Positions 1-5,426 of a stretch of DNA of 5,426 nt are shown piece after piece. Position 1 is the stretch's first letter. Every line of letters starts with the position of its first letter. The translations under genes and the position numbers were made by a program. This DNA is from Methylococcales bacterium (lineage in GTDB: Bacteria; Pseudomonadota; Gammaproteobacteria; Methylococcales; Methylomonadaceae), in the NCBI GenBank assembly GCA_023134955.1, contig JAGLUC010000462.1, forward strand, positions 1-5,426, written 5' to 3'. The notes beneath the pieces are model-generated. The model was not told the DNA's origin. It saw only the letters and a list, made by a program, of their open reading frames with translations, and made no database searches.

Positions 1-21
1 CAGTCATTTCATGCTGAGTAG

Positions 22-160
22 TTACGATAATAAAAAGATAAATTCTTCTGCACTAGGGTTTAAAAAATCAGAAAACTTTATCAGATCTACTTTAGAAAGC
101 ACCTAGCAATAGAGAACCTAACATGCCTTTTTGATAAATCACCACTTTATACTCAACCAT
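22..160 (-). pseudogene. Small frameshifted gene after hemN, DUF4177-like
   Basis: A minus-strand ATG at 160-158 lies 18 bases after the hemN stop, with a GGAGA ribosome binding site six bases away. It opens a 22-codon frame, MVEYKVVIYQKGMLGS then LLLGAF, ending at TAA (94-92). Skipping one T at 97 puts the next codons in another frame, SKVDLIKFSDFLN and onward, which runs to TAA at 24-22. Joined, the two parts read like the N-terminal half of small (~70 residue) DUF4177-type proteins, which typically have YKVxxYxEGxLGSLxxGxxKVxPxKFxxFLN. The expected C-terminal half (a GWRV segment and an RR-x-LLF stretch) is absent in this frame, so a second lesion is probable. The family match is from memory, not from a search. 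The function of such proteins is not known to me. Alternatives are a sequencing error in the T run, a recoded gene, or a chance reading frame. Confidence 0.5.
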
Positions 161-166
161 TAGCTA

Positions 167-171
167 TCTCC
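167..171 (-). promoter_or_regulatory. Ribosome binding site of the small gene after hemN
   Basis: GGAGA on the minus strand lies six bases before the ATG at 160-158. It is one of the better matches to the anti-Shine-Dalgarno sequence here and is the main support for treating the broken small frame as a former or real gene rather than noise. Confidence 0.5.
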
Positions 172-178
172 ATTTTTA

Positions 179-1558
179 TTAAATGACTTTAGAAAACTGT
201 TGTTGTTTTTGCGCTAGATATTTATCAAATACCATACAGATATTTCTGATTAACAATCGTCCAGCACTTTGTACTTTAATGCTTTGATCTGTCCTTATTA
301 ACAATCCATCTGCTTGCATTTGATCTAAATTACTGAGTTCAGTGGCAAAATAATCGGCAAAAATAATATCAAACTGCTGTTCTATTTTATTAAAGTGTAG
401 TTCAAAATGGCAGATTAACTGGGTAATCACAGCTCTGCGTAATTTATCGTCTTCATCCAGGTCTACCCCTTTAAAAACGGGTAATTTACCTTGAGAGATC
501 AAGTTGTCATATTCATCTAATTGTTTTACATTTTGAATATAGGCATCACCCACACGCCCGATTGAAGTAATTCCCATTCCGACTAAATCACAATCTGAAT
601 GGGTAGAATAGCCTTGAAAATTTCTGTATAACAGCCCTTCTCTTTGTGCAACAGCAAGTTCATCATCGGGTTTGGCAAAGTGATCCATACCTATATAAAC
701 GTAACCAGCTGCAATTAATTTATTACCCATCATTTGCAGAATTTCCAGCTTTACTTCAGGCGTTGGTAACTCTGTATCATTAATCTGCCGTTGGGTTTTA
801 AACCGTGTTGGCATGTGAGCATAATTAAAAATTGAAAAGCGATCTGGCGAAACGGCTAATACCATATCCAAGGTTTCAGAAAAAGTATCTACAGTTTGTA
901 ACGGCAAGCCATAAATCAAATCTATACTGGTTGACCTAAAACCTTCTCTACGTGCGGCATCTAAAACGGCAAAGGTTTGTTGTTCTGTTTGAATACGATT
1001 AACCGCTTTTTGTACCGCAGGATTAAAGTCTTGTAGACCTAAGCTGATACGATTGAAGCCTAGCTCCCGTAATTGAGCGATGGTTTGGTTATTGGTTTCT
1101 CTTGGATCAACTTCAATAGAGTATTCGCCTTTATCGTCATCCCTTAAATTAAAGTTTTGACGAGTAGCATCCATCAAGCTTTTCATTTGTTCAAAACTCA
1201 AGAAAGTGGGTGTTCCACCACCCCAATGTAGTTGATTAACTACTCTGTCTTTATCAAATAAAGAACCTTGCATAGCAATTTCTTTAATTAAATTATTTAA
1301 ATAAGGTTCGGCATGCTGGCGGTTTTTAGTGATGATTTTATTACAGGCACAATAAAAACAAACCGTATCGCAAAATGGGATATGAAAATAAAGTGATAAA
1401 GGCCCACCTGCTTTATTGGATTTTTCAATATGTGCACGATATTCCTTATCAGCAAAGCCTTCGTGCAATTCTAATGCGGTTGGATATGATGTATAACGTG
1501 GACCAGCCTTGTCATAACGATTGATTAAGTCTAGGTCAAATTTTATTGATTGATCCAT
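179..1558 (-). CDS. hemN: Oxygen-independent coproporphyrinogen III oxidase HemN (radical SAM)
   Basis: HemN is a cytoplasmic radical SAM enzyme that oxidatively decarboxylates the ring A and B propionates of coproporphyrinogen III to give protoporphyrinogen IX without oxygen. The 459-residue product is about the length of E. coli HemN. Key parts in order: HIPFC with the CX3CX2CXC cluster motif (C63, C67, C70, C72); GGGTP at 113-117, which contacts SAM; EVDPR at 149-153; SIDLIYGLP at about 211-219; GMDHFAKPDDELA from about 290; and NFQGY at 313-317. It ends in FSKVI, like E. coli FSRVI. The final cysteine of CXC, and the PDDELA and NFQGY blocks, separate true HemN from the heme chaperone HemW, which has CXF. 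The ATG overlaps the ccmI stop (TAATG), and the upstream sequence offers only a weak AAGAAA, so translation probably depends on ribosomes finishing ccmI. No lesion seen. Confidence 0.97.
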   Translation of the reverse strand: MDQSIKFDLDLINRYDKAGPRYTSYPTALELHEGFADKEYRAHIEKSNKAGGPLSLYFHIPFCDTVCFYCACNKIITKNRQHAEPYLNNLIKEIAMQGSLFDKDRVVNQLHWGGGTPTFLSFEQMKSLMDATRQNFNLRDDDKGEYSIEVDPRETNNQTIAQLRELGFNRISLGLQDFNPAVQKAVNRIQTEQQTFAVLDAARREGFRSTSIDLIYGLPLQTVDTFSETLDMVLAVSPDRFSIFNYAHMPTRFKTQRQINDTELPTPEVKLEILQMMGNKLIAAGYVYIGMDHFAKPDDELAVAQREGLLYRNFQGYSTHSDCDLVGMGITSIGRVGDAYIQNVKQLDEYDNLISQGKLPVFKGVDLDEDDKLRRAVITQLICHFELHFNKIEQQFDIIFADYFATELSNLDQMQADGLLIRTDQSIKVQSAGRLLIRNICMVFDKYLAQKQQQFSKVI

Positions 1559-2766
1559 TATTTTATTTCTTGATTAATAACAATATTGATTGACTGCTCG
1601 CCCTGTAACTTAGGTACTGTAAAAGCTCCAATAAAGTCTCCCGGCTGTTGCATGGCATTACCTGTCTTTGACACTCTTGCCATGACTTTAACTTGTTTGA
1701 AATTAGATAATTTCATCGTTGGCATCATCGCCATGGCATCATCTAAGGTCACCGTTAAGGGTAAATCAGCCATTTGCTTACGCACAATAGCTAATGGCAT
1801 AGGCGACCCTGTTAATGCTTTGGCATAAATAAATACCGTATCATCTATGGCTGCTTTAGCTTTTAAAGACTCTGTTAAACTGACATGTACCTTTATACTG
1901 ATGGCAGTTTTAATCGTTTGTTCGGGTGCTACTTTAGCCTGTACCGTGGCTAACATTGCCTGTATTTCTTTATGAGACTGAGAACCCTTTGGCAATAATT
2001 CCTCTAACTGTCGCCAATATTTTAATGCTAATTTAAATTCACCTTTTTCAGCTTTTACCATACCGCCTAGCCACAAGCCTGTCATGTTATTGGGTGATTT
2101 TTCTAATGCTTTAAAAATTAATTCTGTTGGCTTACCCTCTAAAGCACCATCACTCGCCATAGCCAAGGAATCAGCATAGTGCAGCATAATATCCGGATCA
2201 TCAGCTAATAATTCATGGGCTTTTTTAAATGCGTTAACTGCTAAAGAAAATTGCTCCAAATACTTATAAGAACGCCCCAGCATTACCCAGCCTTTAGCAT
2301 TATCAGGTTCTTTTTCCAATCGTTGCACTAAACCCGACACCATTGCTTCAATATTCACATTAGAACTTTGAGCTGCACGCATTTGTTGTTGAGTCTGGGC
2401 TTTTCTTAATGCTTCTGGTTCACCTAAACCGAAATAAATTAACACAGAGAATACAGGTAACAATAAACCAATCACGGGGACTATCCAGCGACCTTGCGAT
2501 GATTTAAGCTGGCTCTGAGTATCTAAATCCAGATCATCTCCCAAGCTTAATTCTAATTCAGCATATTGTTCATCATATTGAAGCTGAGTTAATCCGCCCG
2601 CCTCTAACTGTCGTTTTAAATCTTTAGCTCGCTCCTGGGCAATATTAATATTGCGCTGATCAGAATCAGCATCTTTTATTTCTCTGTTCCTCCATAATGG
2701 CGGAATAATGATCAATAAAGCTAATATAATTAACATGGCTATCACTAGCCAATAAGCGATATTCAT
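1558..2766 (-). CDS. ccmI: CcmI, TPR-containing apocytochrome c chaperone of the heme ligation complex
   Basis: CcmI binds the C-terminal part of apocytochromes c and presents them to CcmF/CcmH. The 402-residue product has the family layout. Membrane helix 1 (about 5-24) is followed by a charged cytoplasmic loop with likely coiled coil (about 40-75), then membrane helix 2 (about 94-113). A periplasmic TPR region follows (about 141-270, with TPR-like stretches GWVMLGRSYKYLEQFSLAVNAF and GLWLGGMVKAEKGEFKLALKYW beginning near 159 and 230). A C-terminal domain (about 288-402) resembles the CcmI C-terminal module. The ATG overlaps the ccmH stop by 4 bases and has an AGGGAGA ribosome binding site six bases away. 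The TAA stop shares its last base with the hemN ATG. No lesion is seen. Assignment rests on the two-helix plus TPR architecture and its position after ccmH; the detailed TPR boundaries are estimates. Confidence 0.93.
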   Translation of the reverse strand: MNIAYWLVIAMLIILALLIIIPPLWRNREIKDADSDQRNINIAQERAKDLKRQLEAGGLTQLQYDEQYAELELSLGDDLDLDTQSQLKSSQGRWIVPVIGLLLPVFSVLIYFGLGEPEALRKAQTQQQMRAAQSSNVNIEAMVSGLVQRLEKEPDNAKGWVMLGRSYKYLEQFSLAVNAFKKAHELLADDPDIMLHYADSLAMASDGALEGKPTELIFKALEKSPNNMTGLWLGGMVKAEKGEFKLALKYWRQLEELLPKGSQSHKEIQAMLATVQAKVAPEQTIKTAISIKVHVSLTESLKAKAAIDDTVFIYAKALTGSPMPLAIVRKQMADLPLTVTLDDAMAMMPTMKLSNFKQVKVMARVSKTGNAMQQPGDFIGAFTVPKLQGEQSINIVINQEIK

Positions 2767-3230
2767 GGCTCATCTCCCTGTTCTAATAACGCTTTAACTT
2801 TTGCCTGTTTAGTTTGTTGCTCTTCGCTTAATTCTGTCTTTGTTTTCACTTTATTTTTTCGACTGAATAAAACCAGCATCACTAAGCCAATCAATAAAAA
2901 CACAATAGGCCCTATCCATAACAGCCCTGTTTTTGCTTTAAACGGTGGATTATATAAAACAAAATCGCCGTAACGCTCTATCATAAAATTTGCAATTTCA
3001 TCTTTAGATTTACCCAGCTGTAACATTTCATAAACCTGTCTGCGTAAATCCTTAGCCAAATCAGCATTAGAATCTGCAATAGTCTGGTTTTGACAAACTA
3101 AACAGCGTAATTCATCAATTAATATTTTGTATGCCTGTTCTTTTTGAGGGTCATTAAATTTTCGGAATTCAACAGCCGAAAAACAATTTAATGAAAATGC
3201 CAGTAACAAACAAGTAATTGCTATTCTCAT
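2763..3230 (-). CDS. ccmH: CcmH, apocytochrome c thiol-redox subunit of the heme lyase complex
   Basis: CcmH is a periplasmic-facing, membrane-anchored oxidoreductase that acts on the cysteines of apocytochrome CXXCH motifs and works with CcmF and CcmI. The 155-residue product starts with a signal peptide (about 1-19, probable cleavage after CFSA). The redox motif LRCLVCQNQ follows (C43, C46), then a helical region with the conserved ERYGDFVLYNPP segment (about 85-96). One membrane segment (about 103-122) leads to a charged tail of some 33 residues predicted to be cytoplasmic. This is the short form that lacks the fused TPR region of E. coli CcmH; that region is the separate ccmI gene next door. 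An AAGGTGA ribosome binding site lies six bases before the ATG. The stop overlaps ccmI in an ATGA junction. A cysteine at residue 16 in the signal region does not sit in a good lipobox, so a lipoprotein is unlikely. Confidence 0.95.
   Translation of the reverse strand: MRIAITCLLLAFSLNCFSAVEFRKFNDPQKEQAYKILIDELRCLVCQNQTIADSNADLAKDLRRQVYEMLQLGKSKDEIANFMIERYGDFVLYNPPFKAKTGLLWIGPIVFLLIGLVMLVLFSRKNKVKTKTELSEEQQTKQAKVKALLEQGDEP
2773..2779 (-). promoter_or_regulatory. Ribosome binding site of ccmI
   Basis: AGGGAGA on the minus strand, six bases before the ccmI ATG, inside the last codons of ccmH. It supports the start at the ATGA overlap. Confidence 0.7.
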
Positions 3231-3760
3231 TAAACTTCACCTTTTAGCTGTACAATGAGTGGTAACAAAATGGTCTGAACATCTTTTGCTGAGACTGGCC
3301 CCGTATGTTTGTATCGGACAATTCCTTTTTTATCAATTACAAAGGTTTCTGGCACGCCATAAACACCATAATCAATTCCTGTACGGCCTTGTTGATCCAT
3401 AATGCTGACATTATAAGGATTGCCTAATTGTGCCAGCCATTGTCTGGCTGATTCAGGCTCATCTTTATAATTTAATCCAATCAGCGTTACCACTCTCTTT
3501 TGTGCCAATTGATTAAAAACAGGATGCTCAACACGACAAGAAGCGCACCAGGATGCCCATACATTTAGCATCCAGACTTTTCCTGATAAATCAGTATTAC
3601 TCAAGGTTTTATCCGCTTGCCCCAGAATAGGTAATGAAAACACAGGTGCTGGCTTATTAATTAATGGTGATGGAATATCCCTGGGATTTAAGTTTAAACC
3701 CATGGCTAAAAATACTGCCATCACTAAAAATAAAATTAGTGGAATAATATATTTAAGCAT
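3230..3760 (-). CDS. ccmG: CcmG/DsbE, membrane-anchored thiol:disulfide reductase for cytochrome c maturation
   Basis: CcmG is a periplasmic thioredoxin-fold protein that passes reductant from DsbD/CcdA to CcmH or to apocytochrome c, keeping the heme-binding cysteines reduced. The 176-residue product is the normal family length. An uncleaved N-terminal membrane anchor spans about residues 4-22, then comes the thioredoxin fold. The active site is WCASC (W71, C72, C75) within NVWASWCASCR. The cis-proline loop GVYGVPETFVID (P137) is the characteristic CcmG signature rather than that of a general thioredoxin. The start is supported by a strong GGAGG eight bases upstream. The start overlaps the end of ccmF by 8 bases, and the stop shares one base with the ccmH start (TAATG). 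The active site lacks the proline seen in E. coli CcmG (WCPTC), a variation within the family range. Confidence 0.95.
   Translation of the reverse strand: MLKYIIPLILFLVMAVFLAMGLNLNPRDIPSPLINKPAPVFSLPILGQADKTLSNTDLSGKVWMLNVWASWCASCRVEHPVFNQLAQKRVVTLIGLNYKDEPESARQWLAQLGNPYNVSIMDQQGRTGIDYGVYGVPETFVIDKKGIVRYKHTGPVSAKDVQTILLPLIVQLKGEV
3237..3243 (-). promoter_or_regulatory. Ribosome binding site of ccmH
   Basis: AAGGTGA on the minus strand, six bases before the ccmH ATG, embedded in the end of ccmG. It supports the chosen start, which yields a full signal peptide. Confidence 0.7.
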
Positions 3761-5426
3761 TTAGTTTGCCTCCATTACCCTTACGATAACGCTTATCAGT
3801 AGCGGCGATAAATCCGCCCACGCCCATAAAGATAGCACCTAACCAAATCCAGCGAATAAAGGACTTGTAATAAACCCGTAAACTCCATGCACCTTCCTTG
3901 CCTAATGGCTCACCAATCGCTACAAATAAATCCCTAAATAAACCTGCATCAATTGCAGCCTCAGTCATAGGCATTTTTTGCACCCGATATTCTCTTTTTT
4001 GTGGCTCTAATTTAGCAACTTCTTTACCTTGATAAGTCACAGTTAATGCCCCTTGATTAGCAAGGTAATTAGGCCCTTCAGTCACCTTAACACCGTGAAA
4101 TTCAAACACATAGCCTGACATTTCCAATGTATCACCTGGCATCATCTTTACATCTTTTTCTATGCTGTAAATTGAAGTAAAGGTAATCCCTATTACAAAC
4201 ACAGCTATACCCAGATGAGCCACTGTCATGCCGTAAAAACCAGCGGGAATAGTAGTTATACGTTGCCAGCTAAAACCGTGTTTACCCATTCTATCCATAA
4301 AGGATAAAGCAACTGTTGCCATCGTCCATAACGCTAATACCACACCCAATCCAGCTTTCCAGGAATAAAAAGGCATCACTAAAGGAATTAAAAAGCCGAT
4401 AGCTAAACAAGCGATAAACAAACCTTTTAACCGCCAGGCCAGTGCTTTTATATCATCACGCTTCCAGCGCAATAACATACCAACACCCACGGCAAACGCT
4501 AAAGGAGCCATCAAAGGAATAAATACCGCATTAAAATAAGGAGGGCCAACTGAAATTTTACCCATCCCTAACGCATCAATCACTAAAGGGTAAAGTGTGC
4601 CTAATAAAATACTGGCGGCTGTTACCACTAACAAAACATTATTGAGTAATAAGGTGGCTTCGCGAGAAATTAACTCAAAGGTAACACGGCTTCGGACTTT
4701 TGGTGCTCTGATGGCATAAAGCAATAATGAACCACCAACAACAATAGCTAAAAATATCAAGATAAACAAGCCACGAGTTGGGTCACTGGCAAAAGCATGA
4801 ACCGAGGTTAATACCCCGGAACGCACTAAAAAAGTACCTAACAAACTCAGCGAAAAAGCGAAGATCGCTAATAATACCGTCCAGGTTTTAAACACACCTC
4901 GTTTTTCACTGGCAGCGAGTGAATGGATTAATGCAGTGCCTACTAACCATGGCATAAATGAAGCATTTTCGACTGGATCCCAGAACCACCAGCCACCCCA
5001 GCCTAATTCGTAGTAAGCCCACCAACTACCTAAGGCAATTCCAATGGTTAGGAACATCCAGGCCAAGTTTGTCCAAGGTCTGGACCACCGCGCCCATGCT
5101 GAATCCAATCGTCCTTCTAATAAAGCGGCAATTGAAAAAGCAAAAGCGACAGAAAACCCCACATAGCCCATGTATAACATCGGTGGATGTATGGCTAAAC
5201 CTGGGTCTTGTAACAGTGGGTTTAAATCTCGACCTTCTAAAGGCGAGGGAAATAAGCGTTCAAAGGGATTAGATGTCAGCAATAAAAACAGTATAAATCC
5301 TATGCTGATTAATCCCATCACTCCTAAAACACGGGCAACCGTGGTTTCTGGAATACTTTTACTAAAAAAAGCAATCAATCCCGTCCAGATAGATAATGTT
5401 AATGCCCATAATAATAAAGAGCCTTC
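3753..5426 (-). CDS. ccmF: Cytochrome c-type biogenesis heme lyase subunit CcmF (5'-truncated by window edge)
   Basis: CcmF is the integral membrane core of the System I cytochrome c heme lyase. It receives heme from holo-CcmE and, with CcmH and CcmI, attaches it to apocytochrome CXXCH motifs on the periplasmic side. The frame is open to the window edge, giving 557 visible residues; the first ones read EGSLLLW, a conserved CcmF segment that lies about 90 residues into the usual ~650-residue protein, so the true start is outside. The WWD heme-handling motif (GWGGWWFWDPVENAS) is at visible residues 142-156. Four histidines match the known heme ligands of CcmF: H80 (IHPP) and H210 (SVHAF), periplasmic, and H168 (LIHSL) and H404 (VAHLG), membrane b-heme. 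A soluble periplasmic domain (about 421-519) precedes the last membrane segment (about 524-542) and a basic tail. It overlaps ccmG by 8 bases. Nothing essential is missing in the visible part, so identification is very secure. Confidence 0.97.
   Translation of the reverse strand, partial: EGSLLLWALTLSIWTGLIAFFSKSIPETTVARVLGVMGLISIGFILFLLLTSNPFERLFPSPLEGRDLNPLLQDPGLAIHPPMLYMGYVGFSVAFAFSIAALLEGRLDSAWARWSRPWTNLAWMFLTIGIALGSWWAYYELGWGGWWFWDPVENASFMPWLVGTALIHSLAASEKRGVFKTWTVLLAIFAFSLSLLGTFLVRSGVLTSVHAFASDPTRGLFILIFLAIVVGGSLLLYAIRAPKVRSRVTFELISREATLLLNNVLLVVTAASILLGTLYPLVIDALGMGKISVGPPYFNAVFIPLMAPLAFAVGVGMLLRWKRDDIKALAWRLKGLFIACLAIGFLIPLVMPFYSWKAGLGVVLALWTMATVALSFMDRMGKHGFSWQRITTIPAGFYGMTVAHLGIAVFVIGITFTSIYSIEKDVKMMPGDTLEMSGYVFEFHGVKVTEGPNYLANQGALTVTYQGKEVAKLEPQKREYRVQKMPMTEAAIDAGLFRDLFVAIGEPLGKEGAWSLRVYYKSFIRWIWLGAIFMGVGGFIAATDKRYRKGNGGKLNA
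3769..3773 (-). promoter_or_regulatory. Ribosome binding site of ccmG
   Basis: GGAGG on the minus strand, eight bases before the ccmG ATG, lies inside the last codons of ccmF. It fixes the ccmG start and shows that ccmG has its own strong initiation signal despite the 8-base overlap. Confidence 0.75.

Noticed and set aside
2..106. Plus-strand frame open from the window edge to a TAG, possibly the tail of a convergent gene
   Set aside because: 35 codons without a stop is not striking in AT-rich DNA, and the stretch is better explained by the minus-strand broken small gene with its ribosome binding site.
50..106. Similar words gcactagg (50-57) and gcacctag (99-106)
   Set aside because: They are imperfect direct copies of short length, do not form a hairpin, and are likely coincidence.
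135..150. Weak inverted repeat ATAAA/TTTAT as a terminator
   Set aside because: Five AT pairs with no following T run on the minus strand is too unstable, and it falls inside the small gene remnant.
1570..1583. FNR-like site TTGAT-TAAT-AACAA just upstream of hemN
   Set aside because: One half-site has a mismatch, it is part of the ccmI coding sequence, and its centre is only about 18 bases from the hemN start codon, too close to activate a promoter for hemN.
1586..1828. Plus-strand open frame of about 80 codons inside ccmI
   Set aside because: It lies wholly antisense to the well-supported ccmI C-terminal domain, has no recognisable domain, and looks like a shadow frame.
4958..5272. Plus-strand open frame of about 104 codons inside ccmF
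   Set aside because: It is antisense to the highly conserved WWD region of ccmF; the composition is that of a complement of membrane-protein codons and nothing is recognisable.
5376..5378. TTG codon as a start for a 541-residue CcmF
   Set aside because: The frame continues upstream without a stop to the window edge and encodes the conserved EGSLLLW segment, so this TTG is an internal leucine codon.

Overview
This window holds the 3' part of a System I cytochrome c maturation (ccm) operon, read entirely on the minus strand. From high to low coordinates the order is ccmF (5' end outside the window), ccmG/dsbE, ccmH, ccmI and hemN, followed by the remains of a small frameshifted gene. The DNA is AT-rich by eye. 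Separate ccmH and ccmI genes and a HemN very close to the E. coli type suggest a low-GC gammaproteobacterium. A methanotroph-like or sulfur-oxidiser-like lineage is possible, but the sequence alone does not fix the genus.

Layout. 3753-5426 is ccmF, the heme lyase membrane core, open through the window edge and lacking roughly 90 N-terminal residues. 3230-3760 is ccmG, a membrane-anchored thioredoxin with a WCASC active site. 2763-3230 is ccmH, with the LRCLVCQ motif. 1558-2766 is ccmI, an apocytochrome chaperone with two membrane segments and TPR repeats. 179-1558 is hemN, the oxygen-independent coproporphyrinogen III oxidase. Every junction overlaps (8, 1, 4 and 1 bases), so the five genes look like one translationally coupled unit with no room for ordinary promoters between them.

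Working together: CcmG and CcmH keep the apocytochrome CXXCH cysteines reduced, CcmI holds the apocytochrome, and CcmF (with CcmH and CcmI) attaches heme. HemN makes protoporphyrinogen IX for heme without oxygen. Placing hemN at the end of the operon ties heme supply to heme attachment.

The remaining 178 bases downstream of hemN are not empty. They carry a good ribosome binding site and a start codon 18 bases after the hemN stop, opening a short reading frame that is broken by an apparent one-base insertion. Its reconstructed product resembles a small DUF4177-like protein. This is the least ordinary item here. I see no mobile element, CRISPR array, tRNA, convincing terminator or undescribed system; the rest is a conventional biogenesis locus.
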